The translations under genes were made by a program, and so were the position numbers. Below are positions 1-6,980 of a stretch of DNA of 13,178 nt, in pieces (positions within the stretch are counted from its first letter, which is position 1; the number at the start of each line of letters is the position of its first letter). Origin of the DNA: Cytophagales bacterium (lineage in GTDB: Bacteria; Bacteroidota; Bacteroidia; Cytophagales; JAAEPT01). The DNA is taken from positions 1 to 13,178 of the forward strand of contig WTJX01000306.1 in NCBI GenBank assembly GCA_011524675.1. Direction: 5' to 3'. The notes beneath the pieces are model-generated. The model saw only the letters and a list, made by a program, of their open reading frames with translations, ran no database searches and had not been told where the DNA came from.

Positions 1-23
1 ACGATGAATAAGTGCAAAAAATG

Positions 24-41
24 GTTTTGCAACGCCTTCTA
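24..41 (+). repeat. Dispersed 18-bp intergenic motif, copy 1
   Basis: GTTTTGCAACGCCTTCTA here matches 9369-9386 (GTTTTGCAACGTCTTCTA) at 17 of 18 positions. A weaker relative lies at 10067-10083. All three copies are non-coding. No function is recognised; it may be a genome-wide intergenic element. Confidence 0.5.
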
Positions 42-57
42 TTAAGTAAGCGAGCAA

Positions 58-103
58 AAATGTACTAGATAAAAAGAAAAAATCATACTACCTTTATCTA
101 GTA
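58..103 (-). terminator. Intrinsic terminator of the histidine kinase gene
   Basis: A perfect 11-bp inverted repeat lies at 63-73 (TACTAGATAAA) and 93-103 (TTTATCTAGTA) with a 19-nt loop. Read on the minus strand it starts 8 nt after the kinase stop codon (TGA at 112-114) and is followed by CATTTTTG, a short U-run in RNA. Position, stem and U-run fit a Rho-independent terminator. The stem is AT-rich, so its strength is uncertain. Confidence 0.65.
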
Positions 104-111
104 GGTATTTA

Positions 112-1341
112 TCAAACCTTACAATAATTTGGTAGCCTTAAATGAAAACACGTCCCTTCACCCAGTGTACTCTCAATAGTAATCTTTCCTTTTATTTTTT
201 CGACCGCTTTTTTCACAAAATATAACCCATAGCCTGTACTTTTCTGTGAAGTAAAGCGACTACCTAGCTCAAAAATCTGTTGTTGCAATTCTGGTGCAAT
301 GCCTATACCATTATCCTCTATGCAAAGTTCTACTCCCTCATCATCTAGTAGATTACGCAAGCTTACTTTAATCTCTAATGCCACCTCTTCCCTACGGTAC
401 TTATACGCATTTTGAATTAAATTCCGCATAATACTTGAGATAGCCTCTTCATGACTATACAAAGGCACATGAGTAGTATCATCAAAAGTAATATTGTAAG
501 CTACAGCTTCTTTTGCATAAAGTGCTAGTGCTTTTTCGTTGAGCTTTACTAATTTATCAAAATCAATACATACCTCTTTTTTCTTTGTTACCTCTAGCAA
601 AGCACTTTCTTTAAGCAATGAATCTACCGTATTGTCCAAAAATAAAGCAGTATCATAAAACAGCTTACTCATTTTTTTGATTTGTGCTTCGTCGCCCTCT
701 TTAATCAAATGCTCCAATAACCCTACAACAGACTTTATAGGACTTCTGAGGTCATGTGCTACTTTACAACTAAACAATTCTAACTCTTTATTCTTGACCT
801 CCAATTCTTGAGCCTTTTTAAACTCAGAAATATCTTGAAACTGAAAAATAATACCTGTAATTTGATTGTTATAATCTCTAATAACACTGGCAGAACATAA
901 ACTTGGAAAAGGAGCTTGATAGCCTGTATTGACCCTAACCTCAAAGCTATAACAATTATCTTGGTTAAATATCTTCTGATAAATGTCAGATATATTATCA
1001 ATGGAAACGATCTCACTCAGTTGTCTGCCCACCACTTCCACTTGGTTCATACAAAGTAACTCCAAGCCCTTTTTGTTTACTTCGGTGATTTTGTTTGAGA
1101 GGTCTGTAATGATCGTCAGTTGAGGACTATTATCTAAAATAGATTTTAGAGTATTGTAGGATGTTACTTTTTCTTCTAAATGCTGTCCTAAGATATTGAT
1201 TCCTTGGGCTATGCCATCAAGCTCATCTTTTTGAAAAGATACTTTCGCTTCGGTAGCAAAGTTACCAACAGCATACTCCTCTATTACTTTTGAAATTTGG
1301 TTTAATCTATGAAGGTTAGCAGTATTGTCTAAGAATCCCAT
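112..1341 (-). CDS. Soluble PAS-domain sensor histidine kinase
   Basis: A 409-residue two-component sensor kinase that should autophosphorylate on histidine and pass phosphate to an unlinked response regulator, since none is encoded here. Residues 20-60 look like a HAMP-type helical segment (acidic 'KDELDGIAQGIN'). A PAS fold follows at about 65-175. The HisKA segment has the H-box 'VAHDLRSP' with His196 as phospho-acceptor. The HATPase_c domain has the N-box 'RNLIQNAYKY' (Asn307/Asn311), the G1 box 'DNGIG' (Asp343), Phe357 and the G2 box 'STGYGLYFVKKAV'. There is no signal peptide or membrane helix, so it should be cytosolic, which is odd for a HAMP-like N-terminus; this may be a kinase that senses through PAS or partners with a receptor. 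It is transcribed away from all the other genes and ends at a hairpin terminator. The input signal cannot be read from sequence. The start at 1341 gives a full-length frame and no better one is seen. Confidence 0.93.
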   Translation of the reverse strand: MGFLDNTANLHRLNQISKVIEEYAVGNFATEAKVSFQKDELDGIAQGINILGQHLEEKVTSYNTLKSILDNSPQLTIITDLSNKITEVNKKGLELLCMNQVEVVGRQLSEIVSIDNISDIYQKIFNQDNCYSFEVRVNTGYQAPFPSLCSASVIRDYNNQITGIIFQFQDISEFKKAQELEVKNKELELFSCKVAHDLRSPIKSVVGLLEHLIKEGDEAQIKKMSKLFYDTALFLDNTVDSLLKESALLEVTKKKEVCIDFDKLVKLNEKALALYAKEAVAYNITFDDTTHVPLYSHEEAISSIMRNLIQNAYKYRREEVALEIKVSLRNLLDDEGVELCIEDNGIGIAPELQQQIFELGSRFTSQKSTGYGLYFVKKAVEKIKGKITIESTLGEGTCFHLRLPNYCKV

Positions 1342-1742
1342 GAATTAGCTGTTTTTATTAAGATAATGAGGTTTCATGCAAGAAAACATTTTTATTCACT
1401 TATCCTACTACAAACAGTATAAATCAACTAAAAAACATAAATTATCACATATAAATCAATTTTAACTTTTCCTGAGTGTACGTTTACTATGTTTTATTAG
1501 AGCATTCTATTAAGCACGAGTTATTCTTAACAACCTTTAGACTTTAGGTAGGTAGCTTGTCAACCCATATTATGAAGGGACACAAAAGCCATTGACCATC
1601 GACTATGGACTATAGACTATGTACTAAAAAAGCCATGTTTTTGACAGTCAAAAACCCATTCGCAACCCCTTTTTTAGCCTATCAAAGCATTTTTTACCTT
1701 ATCATTGTTCAAATCAAATTTTATAACTCAACTCATTTAACA
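1342..1742. other. Divergent intergenic region, 401 bp
   Basis: This gap separates the minus-strand kinase from the plus-strand secreted protein, so it should hold promoters for both. It is strongly AT-rich. I found no convincing match to the Bacteroidota sigma consensus (TTG near -33, TAnnTTTG near -7) on either strand. A plus-strand frame is open from 1605, but it starts inside a heptamer repeat and its first 46 codons do not look coding. The only clear structure is the heptamer array at 1590-1624. Confidence 0.6.
1590..1624 (-). repeat. Heptamer array, 5 units, reverse orientation
   Basis: Five 7-bp units in exact register: CATTGAC, CATCGAC, TATGGAC, TATAGAC, TATGTAC. Their reverse complement fits GTCNATR, the unit of the long array at 6981-7085; the first is exactly the reverse complement of GTCAATG. 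The array lies 118 bp upstream of the T9SS protein start. Confidence 0.75.
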
Positions 1743-2480
1743 ATGAAAACTTTTACATTAATCACATTATTATTCACAAGCTTTTATATGCAAGCACAGT
1801 ACGACTTTTCTCATTTTCAAGATTCTACTTCTACTAGCCTTGATGCTAGGATCGATGCAGGAGGAGCAAGTGGTATCTATTTTTCAGGTGATATAGAGCC
1901 TAGTGGATCTCTAAACGACTTGGAAGCGGATGATACACTTTATTTTCCTTATACGATTAGTTCGCTCACACCTACTAGTGGTGACCTTAATTCTACAGAT
2001 ACACTCACATTGGATATAGCAGCAGTAGCATGGCTCAATAGTTTAGATGCTTCTTATACAGTATCCTATTACGGAGGTTCTTTTTCTTATGACAATATTA
2101 CAGGTATTAATGCAAATAACTTTGATACCTATAAACTGGTAGAAGGGAAAACAGATACGATCAAGATCGTTGTTCATAGCGGACTGCTTTCTTTTGATAG
2201 GTTTAATGTTCGCTCTGCTTCTTCTGAAGTTATTCTGAATACTACAGCAGGATTACTTTCTCAAAATGTACGCCTGACTAACCCTGTGGAAGACAGACAA
2301 TTGCGCATTGATCTTTTAGGAGAAGAAGCGGATTTAAACTTGCTCAACTTGGAAGGGGAAGTACTCAAAACATTTCACGTAGAAGGTGCAATGACGCTCC
2401 CAGTTGCAGATTTGTCATCGGGTATCTATTTGCTTAGAGAAACTAGCGGAGGCATAGCTCGTAAGATTATGATTAAATAA
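1743..2480 (+). CDS. Small secreted protein with type A T9SS C-terminal domain
   Basis: A 245-residue exported protein of unknown function. The frame is open from 1605, but the Met at 1743 begins a standard signal peptide (MKTFTLITLLFTSFYMQAQ, cleavage expected near the AQ), so that start is chosen. The passenger, about residues 20-172, is acidic and rich in Ser, Thr, Asp and Gly with predicted beta character; I recognise no catalytic motif in it. Residues 173-245 form a type A sorting domain: 'NPVEDRQLRIDL', a 'LNLLNLEGEVLKT' strand, 'LSSGIYLLR' and the terminal 'KIMIK'. In Bacteroidota this domain directs export by T9SS and attachment at the cell surface. A 12-bp inverted repeat follows the stop, suggesting a separate transcript from the fucosidase. 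It could be an adhesin or glycan-binding protein; that is a guess. Confidence 0.85.
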   Translation: MKTFTLITLLFTSFYMQAQYDFSHFQDSTSTSLDARIDAGGASGIYFSGDIEPSGSLNDLEADDTLYFPYTISSLTPTSGDLNSTDTLTLDIAAVAWLNSLDASYTVSYYGGSFSYDNITGINANNFDTYKLVEGKTDTIKIVVHSGLLSFDRFNVRSASSEVILNTTAGLLSQNVRLTNPVEDRQLRIDLLGEEADLNLLNLEGEVLKTFHVEGAMTLPVADLSSGIYLLRETSGGIARKIMIK

Positions 2481-2491
2481 TCAATGACTTT

Positions 2492-2532
2492 TTTGCATAG
2501 CCAACTGTAAACTAAAAAAGTGGCTATGCAAA
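2492..2532. terminator. 12-bp perfect hairpin between T9SS protein and fucosidase
   Basis: TTTGCATAGCCA (2492-2503) is the perfect reverse complement of TGGCTATGCAAA (2521-2532), with a 17-nt loop. It starts 12 nt after the stop codon at 2478-2480 and ends 38 nt before the fucosidase start. No U-run follows the right arm on the plus strand; the T-run (2489-2494) precedes the left arm. It may be an atypical terminator for the upstream gene or a leader structure for the fucosidase. Confidence 0.5.
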
Positions 2533-2570
2533 GCACTACAGTCCATTTTTATCAACTTTTAAAAGAAAAC

Positions 2571-4100
2571 ATGAAGAATACCATAAAGACTTGTTTTATT
2601 ATATTTTGCGCTCTAGGATTAGTATTTCAACTAAACGGAGCTGACCTACCACCACAAAAGGTAAACCTACGATTGAATGATTTGACCACCATAGTCGTTG
2701 GTCGTGCTGAGTTATCTGGAACTATTGATGAAGGTAAAGGGCCAAGGGTTAAAAATTCAGTAGCAGGTTTTTATGCACCTGATATCACGGCAACCTTTAC
2801 TGTCATAGCACCACAAGAAGATGACTATGCTGTAAGTGTTATCATAAGTTCTCCAACAGCAGAAACTATGGAAATAGCTTGCGGTAGTTCTGTATTGACA
2901 ACAACATCAATACCCAAAACATGGGAAGGGACACCTTTGTACTGGAGGCAAGAAATCCCTGGTCTTCTACATTTAACCAAAGGGGAGAATAGCATTACCT
3001 TTAGGTTGCCCAAAGTAGCTACAGGTAGACCTAAGCGTAACCTGAGGTCACCTATATATAGACCTATGAAAGAAGAGTTCAATCTAGTCTCTATAGAATT
3101 GGGTACACCTACTGCGCGCAAAGCGCAACAAAAAAGAGCAAAAAAAATACATAAGAAGGCAGACTGGATGTCTAAAGGAAAGTATGGACTTTTCGTTCAT
3201 TGGTCGGCAAACTCTACAGGCTACTTTACACCTGAAAAAAGGGGACGTTGGTTTCAAGAATCTGTTAAGATGTTCGATGTACAACATTTTGCAGAGCAGG
3301 TAGCACGCACAGGTGCTGCTTGGGTTACTTTTACGGCTACACACCAAGGTTTTTACTGGCCAGCACCAAGCAAAGCAGTAGACGCTGTCATGCCCAATAG
3401 AACAAGTAAACGCGACCTGCTTGGAGAAATCATTGATGAGTTGGATAAGCGAGGAATAAAAACGCTGTTTTATATACATAGTGGCTACAATGGTCTAGAA
3501 AGTACCCCGTGGAGAAAAGCTATTGGCGCAGACTATAGCTTGGCAAACTCAAGCAAGTTCAACGATAATATGGTAGCCATATTACGTGAATGTAGCATGC
3601 GTTACGGAAAGAAACTAAAAGGCTTTGGTTATATAGATGGTTGTCTTATGCACGATTATCCGCTAGACCCACACTGGGAGTCATGGGCAAAGGCGATAAA
3701 AGCGGGAAATCCCGATGCTCTCATTGGATTTAGTTCTAATTTAGGACCTTCAGTAAGTGTGTTTAGTGAACTGTCTACTCGTGATGGTGGTGGTGGTCTG
3801 AGCCAACCTACTACAGATCAGATAGGTTTTGGAAAACAATATGGTGATGTAGCCCCTGCATGGTGGTGCTTTATGGATAGTTGGCTTATCAATAAACCTA
3901 TGAATGCAACATGGAGTCAGTACAAACCTGTACACAAAGAGCAGCAATATGTAGACTACTTTAAATCTATGGCAAAAAAAGGTATACCTGTAACCATCAA
4001 TTTGCTTATGACATCAGAAGTAACCAAAGACCACCCTATATTTAACCCTAAGTGTATGGGGATTATGGAGGAAGTACGCAAAGCTGTACGAGGAAAATAA
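2571..4100 (+). CDS. Secreted GH29-like alpha-L-fucosidase
   Basis: A 509-residue exported glycoside hydrolase predicted to release alpha-linked L-fucose from glycans. The frame is open from GTG 2520, but that codon and the next ATG lie in the arm of a hairpin; Met 2571 begins a clear signal peptide (MKNTIKTCFIIFCALGLVFQ) and is chosen. Residues about 30-180 form a beta-rich N-terminal domain, possibly carbohydrate binding. The catalytic barrel starts near 203 with 'KYGLFVHWS' (family form 'RFGMFIHWG'), then 'FTATHQGFYWPAPSKAVD' (family 'HHDGF..W.S'), 'TSKRDLLGEI', and 'GFGYIDG', whose Asp356 sits where the GH29 nucleophile of 'WFDG' lies. The HHDGF motif reads THQGF and WFDG reads YIDG, so this is a divergent member and may have altered specificity. 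The acid/base residue cannot be assigned. It lies 121 bp before a sulfatase in the same direction, suggesting shared work on a sulfated fucose-containing polymer. Confidence 0.78.
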   Translation: MKNTIKTCFIIFCALGLVFQLNGADLPPQKVNLRLNDLTTIVVGRAELSGTIDEGKGPRVKNSVAGFYAPDITATFTVIAPQEDDYAVSVIISSPTAETMEIACGSSVLTTTSIPKTWEGTPLYWRQEIPGLLHLTKGENSITFRLPKVATGRPKRNLRSPIYRPMKEEFNLVSIELGTPTARKAQQKRAKKIHKKADWMSKGKYGLFVHWSANSTGYFTPEKRGRWFQESVKMFDVQHFAEQVARTGAAWVTFTATHQGFYWPAPSKAVDAVMPNRTSKRDLLGEIIDELDKRGIKTLFYIHSGYNGLESTPWRKAIGADYSLANSSKFNDNMVAILRECSMRYGKKLKGFGYIDGCLMHDYPLDPHWESWAKAIKAGNPDALIGFSSNLGPSVSVFSELSTRDGGGGLSQPTTDQIGFGKQYGDVAPAWWCFMDSWLINKPMNATWSQYKPVHKEQQYVDYFKSMAKKGIPVTINLLMTSEVTKDHPIFNPKCMGIMEEVRKAVRGK

Positions 4101-4112
4101 AACCTTAATATC

Positions 4113-4140
4113 AAAGGTCAAACGTAAAAAGTTGAAGATT
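4113..4140 (+). repeat. Short heptamer array, 4 units
   Basis: Four units in 7-bp register: AAAGGTC, AAACGTA, AAAAGTT, GAAGATT. The 13-mer GTAAAAAGTTGAA (4124-4136) recurs exactly at 6075-6087, and TCAAAGGT (4111-4118) at 6090-6097. GAAGATT (4134-4140) also pairs with AATCTTC at 4160-4166. It lies in the fucosidase-sulfatase gap, where the extended sulfatase frame (TTG 4132) begins. Confidence 0.55.
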
Positions 4141-4221
4141 AAAACTAAACTTTATGTTAAATCTTCACACTTTCGTGGAATAAAATCAAAACTTAAAATA
4201 TATATATTAAATCAAACCCTT

Positions 4222-5688
4222 ATGAGAACATTTTTTGTTATAGTATTTACATTTTTATTATCACTAAGCAACAGTAAGGCAGAAGAGCGTAAGCCCAATA
4301 TTGTATACATCATGACAGACGACCAACGGTGGGACACTTTTGGCTGTTATGGTCGTCCAGAGTTTCAAACTACCAATATCGATAAGCTAGCCAAAGAAGG
4401 TGTCATCTTCGATAATGTATACTATGCCGTAGGCATCTGTGCCCCTAGTAGAGCAACCGTCATGACAGGAAGGTACTTTGCAAGCCATAGATCTGGCTTT
4501 ACCTATCCTTTTGATCGATACATAAACAAAGAGGACTTTGATAATACCTATCCCGCAATACTTAAAAATGCAGGCTATCGCACAGGGTTCATAGGGAAGT
4601 TTGGTATCTATACCGACGTGAGAGAGGTAAAAACAGAGAACTATTTTGATTATTATGCTGTGGGTAGAAACTTTATTCCAAAAGACGATACTGTGCTTAC
4701 ACATATCTTTCGTGCTGAGAGAGATCCTAAGGAACGCACCCTCAAAAAAGGGGATGCCATGATTCATTTTTTAGACAAACAGCCCAAAGACAAGCCCTTT
4801 TGTCTTTCTGTAAGTTTTGACGCAGTCAAGAACGATAAAGATGCAGATATGTATGGTCCTCATACCGCCATCTTCGAAAATGAAACCATGTCGGTACCCA
4901 AAAACTGGGTAGAAGGCTTCAATGAAGAAATGCCTGAAGTAGTACAAAAGTATGCTAGAGGCTATAGGTTACACAAACGAACCTTCACACCAGCACTATA
5001 CCAAAAAGTAGCACGAAGATTTGCTACCCAAGGTTATACGGTGGATCAGCAAGTAGCACGATTGATGAAAAAACTAAAAGAGATGAAAGTCCTTGACAAT
5101 ACCATTATCATATATACTAGCGACAATGGTAGGTTTCATGGTTCTCATGGACTCTTTGACAAAGCCTTGCTCTACGATGATGCCATGAAAGCCCCTTTTA
5201 TTATTTATGATGGAAGATTACCAAAACGAAAAAGAGGGTATAGAGAATCTGCACTTATCTCTTTTACAGACATCGCACCAACTATCATATCTATGGCTAA
5301 GCTAGATATTCCCAAGTCTATGCAAGGTCGAGATATTACCAATATCCTCAATAAGACACAAGACCTCAGCACTTGGAGAGACTATGTATTTATGGAAAAC
5401 TTATTCATTGAAGAAATGTTTACAGCACGCATCAAGAAACTAAAGAATTTAGAGGAAGTCAATGCAGAGATGATCAAAGCAAACCGATCATATCGTTCTA
5501 GAGGAGTACGCAACACGAAGTATAAGTACTTTGTGTATTATGAGCAAAACCCTATGATAGAGGAGCTATACGACATTAGCAAAGACCCTGATGAGATGCA
5601 CAATATTGCCAATGATCCTAGCTACCAAAAAGTGCTATTGGAACTTAGAGCAAAGACAGAAGAGCTGTACCAAAAGCATAAGAAATAA
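4222..5688 (+). CDS. Secreted S1-family (formylglycine) sulfatase
   Basis: A 488-residue exported sulfatase predicted to hydrolyse sulfate esters on a carbohydrate in the periplasm or outside the cell. Met 4222 begins a signal peptide (MRTFFVIVFTFLLSLSNSKA); the upstream extension to TTG 4132 runs through repeat DNA and is rejected. Metal ligands Asp33-Asp34 lie in 'YIMTDDQRW'. Cys73 in 'CAPSRATVMTGR' is the residue oxidised to formylglycine, with Arg77 beside it. Lys126 lies in 'GKFG', His214 in 'GPH', Asp301-Asn302 in 'TSDNG', and Lys314 in 'GLFDK'. The family's 'GKWH' motif reads GKFG here, so that active-site His is absent; the substrate pocket may differ. Activity needs a formylglycine-generating enzyme or anaerobic maturase encoded elsewhere. 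Its place between a fucosidase and an acetylesterase suggests a sulfated, acetylated fucose-rich glycan as substrate, by inference. Confidence 0.93.
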   Translation: MRTFFVIVFTFLLSLSNSKAEERKPNIVYIMTDDQRWDTFGCYGRPEFQTTNIDKLAKEGVIFDNVYYAVGICAPSRATVMTGRYFASHRSGFTYPFDRYINKEDFDNTYPAILKNAGYRTGFIGKFGIYTDVREVKTENYFDYYAVGRNFIPKDDTVLTHIFRAERDPKERTLKKGDAMIHFLDKQPKDKPFCLSVSFDAVKNDKDADMYGPHTAIFENETMSVPKNWVEGFNEEMPEVVQKYARGYRLHKRTFTPALYQKVARRFATQGYTVDQQVARLMKKLKEMKVLDNTIIIYTSDNGRFHGSHGLFDKALLYDDAMKAPFIIYDGRLPKRKRGYRESALISFTDIAPTIISMAKLDIPKSMQGRDITNILNKTQDLSTWRDYVFMENLFIEEMFTARIKKLKNLEEVNAEMIKANRSYRSRGVRNTKYKYFVYYEQNPMIEELYDISKDPDEMHNIANDPSYQKVLLELRAKTEELYQKHKK

Positions 5689-5702
5689 ATTTTACGTTTT
5701 AC

Positions 5703-5776
5703 GTTATGTGTTAGTGATGAGTGATGAGTGATGTGTTATGGGTTATGAGTTATGAGTTATGGATTATAAGTTGAAT
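5703..5776 (+). repeat. Heptamer array downstream of sulfatase
   Basis: One unit, GTTATGT at 5703-5709, is followed by a 4-nt partial GTTA. Nine units then run in exact 7-bp register from 5714 to 5776: GTGATGA twice, GTGATGT, GTTATGG, GTTATGA twice, GTTATGG, ATTATAA, GTTGAAT. The consensus is GTKATGR. Two copies of TTTTACG (5690-5703) precede it, starting 2 nt after the sulfatase stop. Confidence 0.8.
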
Positions 5777-5862
5777 GTCTTTAAGACTTTGAGAAGTAAG
5801 ACAAAGACCTATTGGCATAGAAACTTATAGACGTAGGGACGTTAAAAAAGCTCATATCCCAC

Positions 5863-5883
5863 AGCGCAAAGCGCAAGTCGCAA
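5863..5883 (+). repeat. GC-richer heptamer triplet
   Basis: AGCGCAA twice and then GTCGCAA form three units in exact 7-bp register. The base composition is more GC-rich than the surroundings. It belongs to the same period class as the neighbouring arrays but has a different unit sequence. Confidence 0.5.
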
Positions 5884-6070
5884 AGCTCTTTTGAAAAAAC
5901 CTACAGACGTAAAGAAGTTAAGAGCGTAAAACATAGAACTTAAAGAAGGCTTTACATACAGAAACCACAATAGTGCACGATAAATAGGAAGATATTATAA
6001 CTTATAAAACATTTTTTATAATTATTTTCACCCTCCTACGTAACAGTAAAGATTCTAGCCTTGCTAGTAT

Positions 6071-6105
6071 GAAGGTAAAAAGTTGAACGTCAAAGGTTAA
6101 AGGTT
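6071..6105 (+). repeat. Heptamer array upstream of esterase, 5 units
   Basis: GAAGGTA, AAAAGTT, GAACGTC, AAAGGTT and AAAGGTT run in exact 7-bp register (consensus RAANGTN). It shares the 13-mer GTAAAAAGTTGAA with the array at 4113-4140. It lies about 110 bp upstream of the esterase start. Confidence 0.65.
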
Positions 6106-6216
6106 ATTGGGTTAAACTCATAAGGCAATGATTAAAAAAGCTCAAAGCTCATTGCACAAGCCTTTGTTAACTTAAACACAAGAATACACGAACACTTAAA
6201 CACATATAATAAACAC

Positions 6217-6978
6217 ATGAAAAAAACAAAAAAAGTAATATTTATTATAAGCTTATTGACCATTAGGTTTGCCTCAGCGCAAAACACCTATGTTTACCCC
6301 TCTGCAAATGATCCTCAAGCCAATGAAAAAGCACACCTCTTTATATTGTCTGGACAATCCAATATGGCAAGGTTTAAACCTGAGACAACCTTTACGCCTA
6401 ACATCGTGAAAGCCTTTGGAGAAGGAAATGTATTGATTGTAAAAGATGCAATGGGAGGTCAATCTATACAACGCTGGTATAAAGATTGGAAATCGGTACA
6501 GGGAGCTCCTGGCAAAGAAAATGGTGATTTATATGACCGCTTGATAACGAAAGTAAAATCAAGCATTAAAGGAAAAAAGATTTTGTCGGTAAGCTTTATT
6601 TGGATGCAAGGAGAGAAAGATGCCGTTATAAATCAGACAGGCGTATATAAAAAATCTTTTTTTGGTTTGCTTAAGCAACTAGAGCAAGATTTGGGTCGCA
6701 CAGACTTGAATGTTGTCATAGGCAGACTGAGCGACTATAGCCTACACCCAGGGAAGAATTATGGAAAACATAAGGAATGGCAACAAATGAGAGAATTGCA
6801 AGTGAGTATGGCTGAGGAACTTCCTAGTGCAGCATGGGTAAACTGCGACGACCTCAATAATAAAACGGATAAAAAAGCTAACGCAATATTCAATGATGTA
6901 CATTACACACATGATGGCTATGATTTGTTGGGAGAAAGGTATGCTGAAAAGGTAACAGCACTGGTCAAAGGGAAATAG
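6217..6978 (+). CDS. Secreted SGNH/SASA-family carbohydrate acetylesterase
   Basis: A 253-residue exported esterase of the sialate O-acetylesterase-like (SASA, DUF303, CE6-type) group, predicted to remove acetyl groups from sugars. A signal peptide covers about residues 1-22 (MKKTKKVIFIISLLTIRFASAQ). 'FILSGQSNMA' carries the nucleophile Ser48; 'AMGGQSIQRWY' (Gly80/81) fits the oxyanion block; 'FIWMQGEKDA' (about 128-136) is the usual 'WxQGExD' block; 'NDVHYTHDGYDLLGERYA' supplies the catalytic His229. In this fold an Asp normally lies three residues before the His; here that position is Asn226, with Asp227 next to it, so the triad may be shifted or weakened. The length is normal for a single-domain member. 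It follows the sulfatase in the same direction but after a 528-bp repeat-filled gap, so it may have its own promoter. Its role is probably deacetylation of the glycan attacked by the fucosidase and sulfatase. Confidence 0.87.
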   Translation: MKKTKKVIFIISLLTIRFASAQNTYVYPSANDPQANEKAHLFILSGQSNMARFKPETTFTPNIVKAFGEGNVLIVKDAMGGQSIQRWYKDWKSVQGAPGKENGDLYDRLITKVKSSIKGKKILSVSFIWMQGEKDAVINQTGVYKKSFFGLLKQLEQDLGRTDLNVVIGRLSDYSLHPGKNYGKHKEWQQMRELQVSMAEELPSAAWVNCDDLNNKTDKKANAIFNDVHYTHDGYDLLGERYAEKVTALVKGK

Positions 6979-6980
6979 CA

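Larger units (their letters stand above)
5689..6216. other. Repeat-rich intergenic region, 528 bp
   Basis: No credible gene is seen. It is dominated by 7-bp-period repeats (5690-5776, 5863-5883, 6071-6105, and AAAGCTC twice at 6137-6150). A diverged direct repeat of about 23 bp lies at 5826-5848 and 5902-5924, both containing AGACGTA and GTTAA. An all-AT hairpin, TTATAAAA/TTTTATAA, lies at 6002-6009 and 6014-6021 and is followed by TTATTTT, possibly a weak terminator. GCAATGA (6125-6131) pairs with TCATTGC (6149-6155). The esterase promoter should be in the right half, but no clear consensus is visible. Confidence 0.65.

Noticed and set aside
780..1016. Open frame within the kinase gene region in another frame
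   Set aside because: It lies wholly inside the histidine kinase, whose motifs are clear; composition shows it is a shadow.
1605..1742. 46-codon N-terminal extension of the T9SS cargo protein
   Set aside because: It begins in a heptamer repeat and would bury the signal peptide; Met 1743 is the natural start.
2825..3479. Two minus-strand open frames opposite the fucosidase
   Set aside because: They overlap conserved GH29 motifs on the plus strand and have no start context or recognisable domain.
4132..4221. TTG-initiated 30-codon extension of the sulfatase
   Set aside because: It reads through a heptamer patch and an inverted repeat; Met 4222 gives a clean signal peptide.
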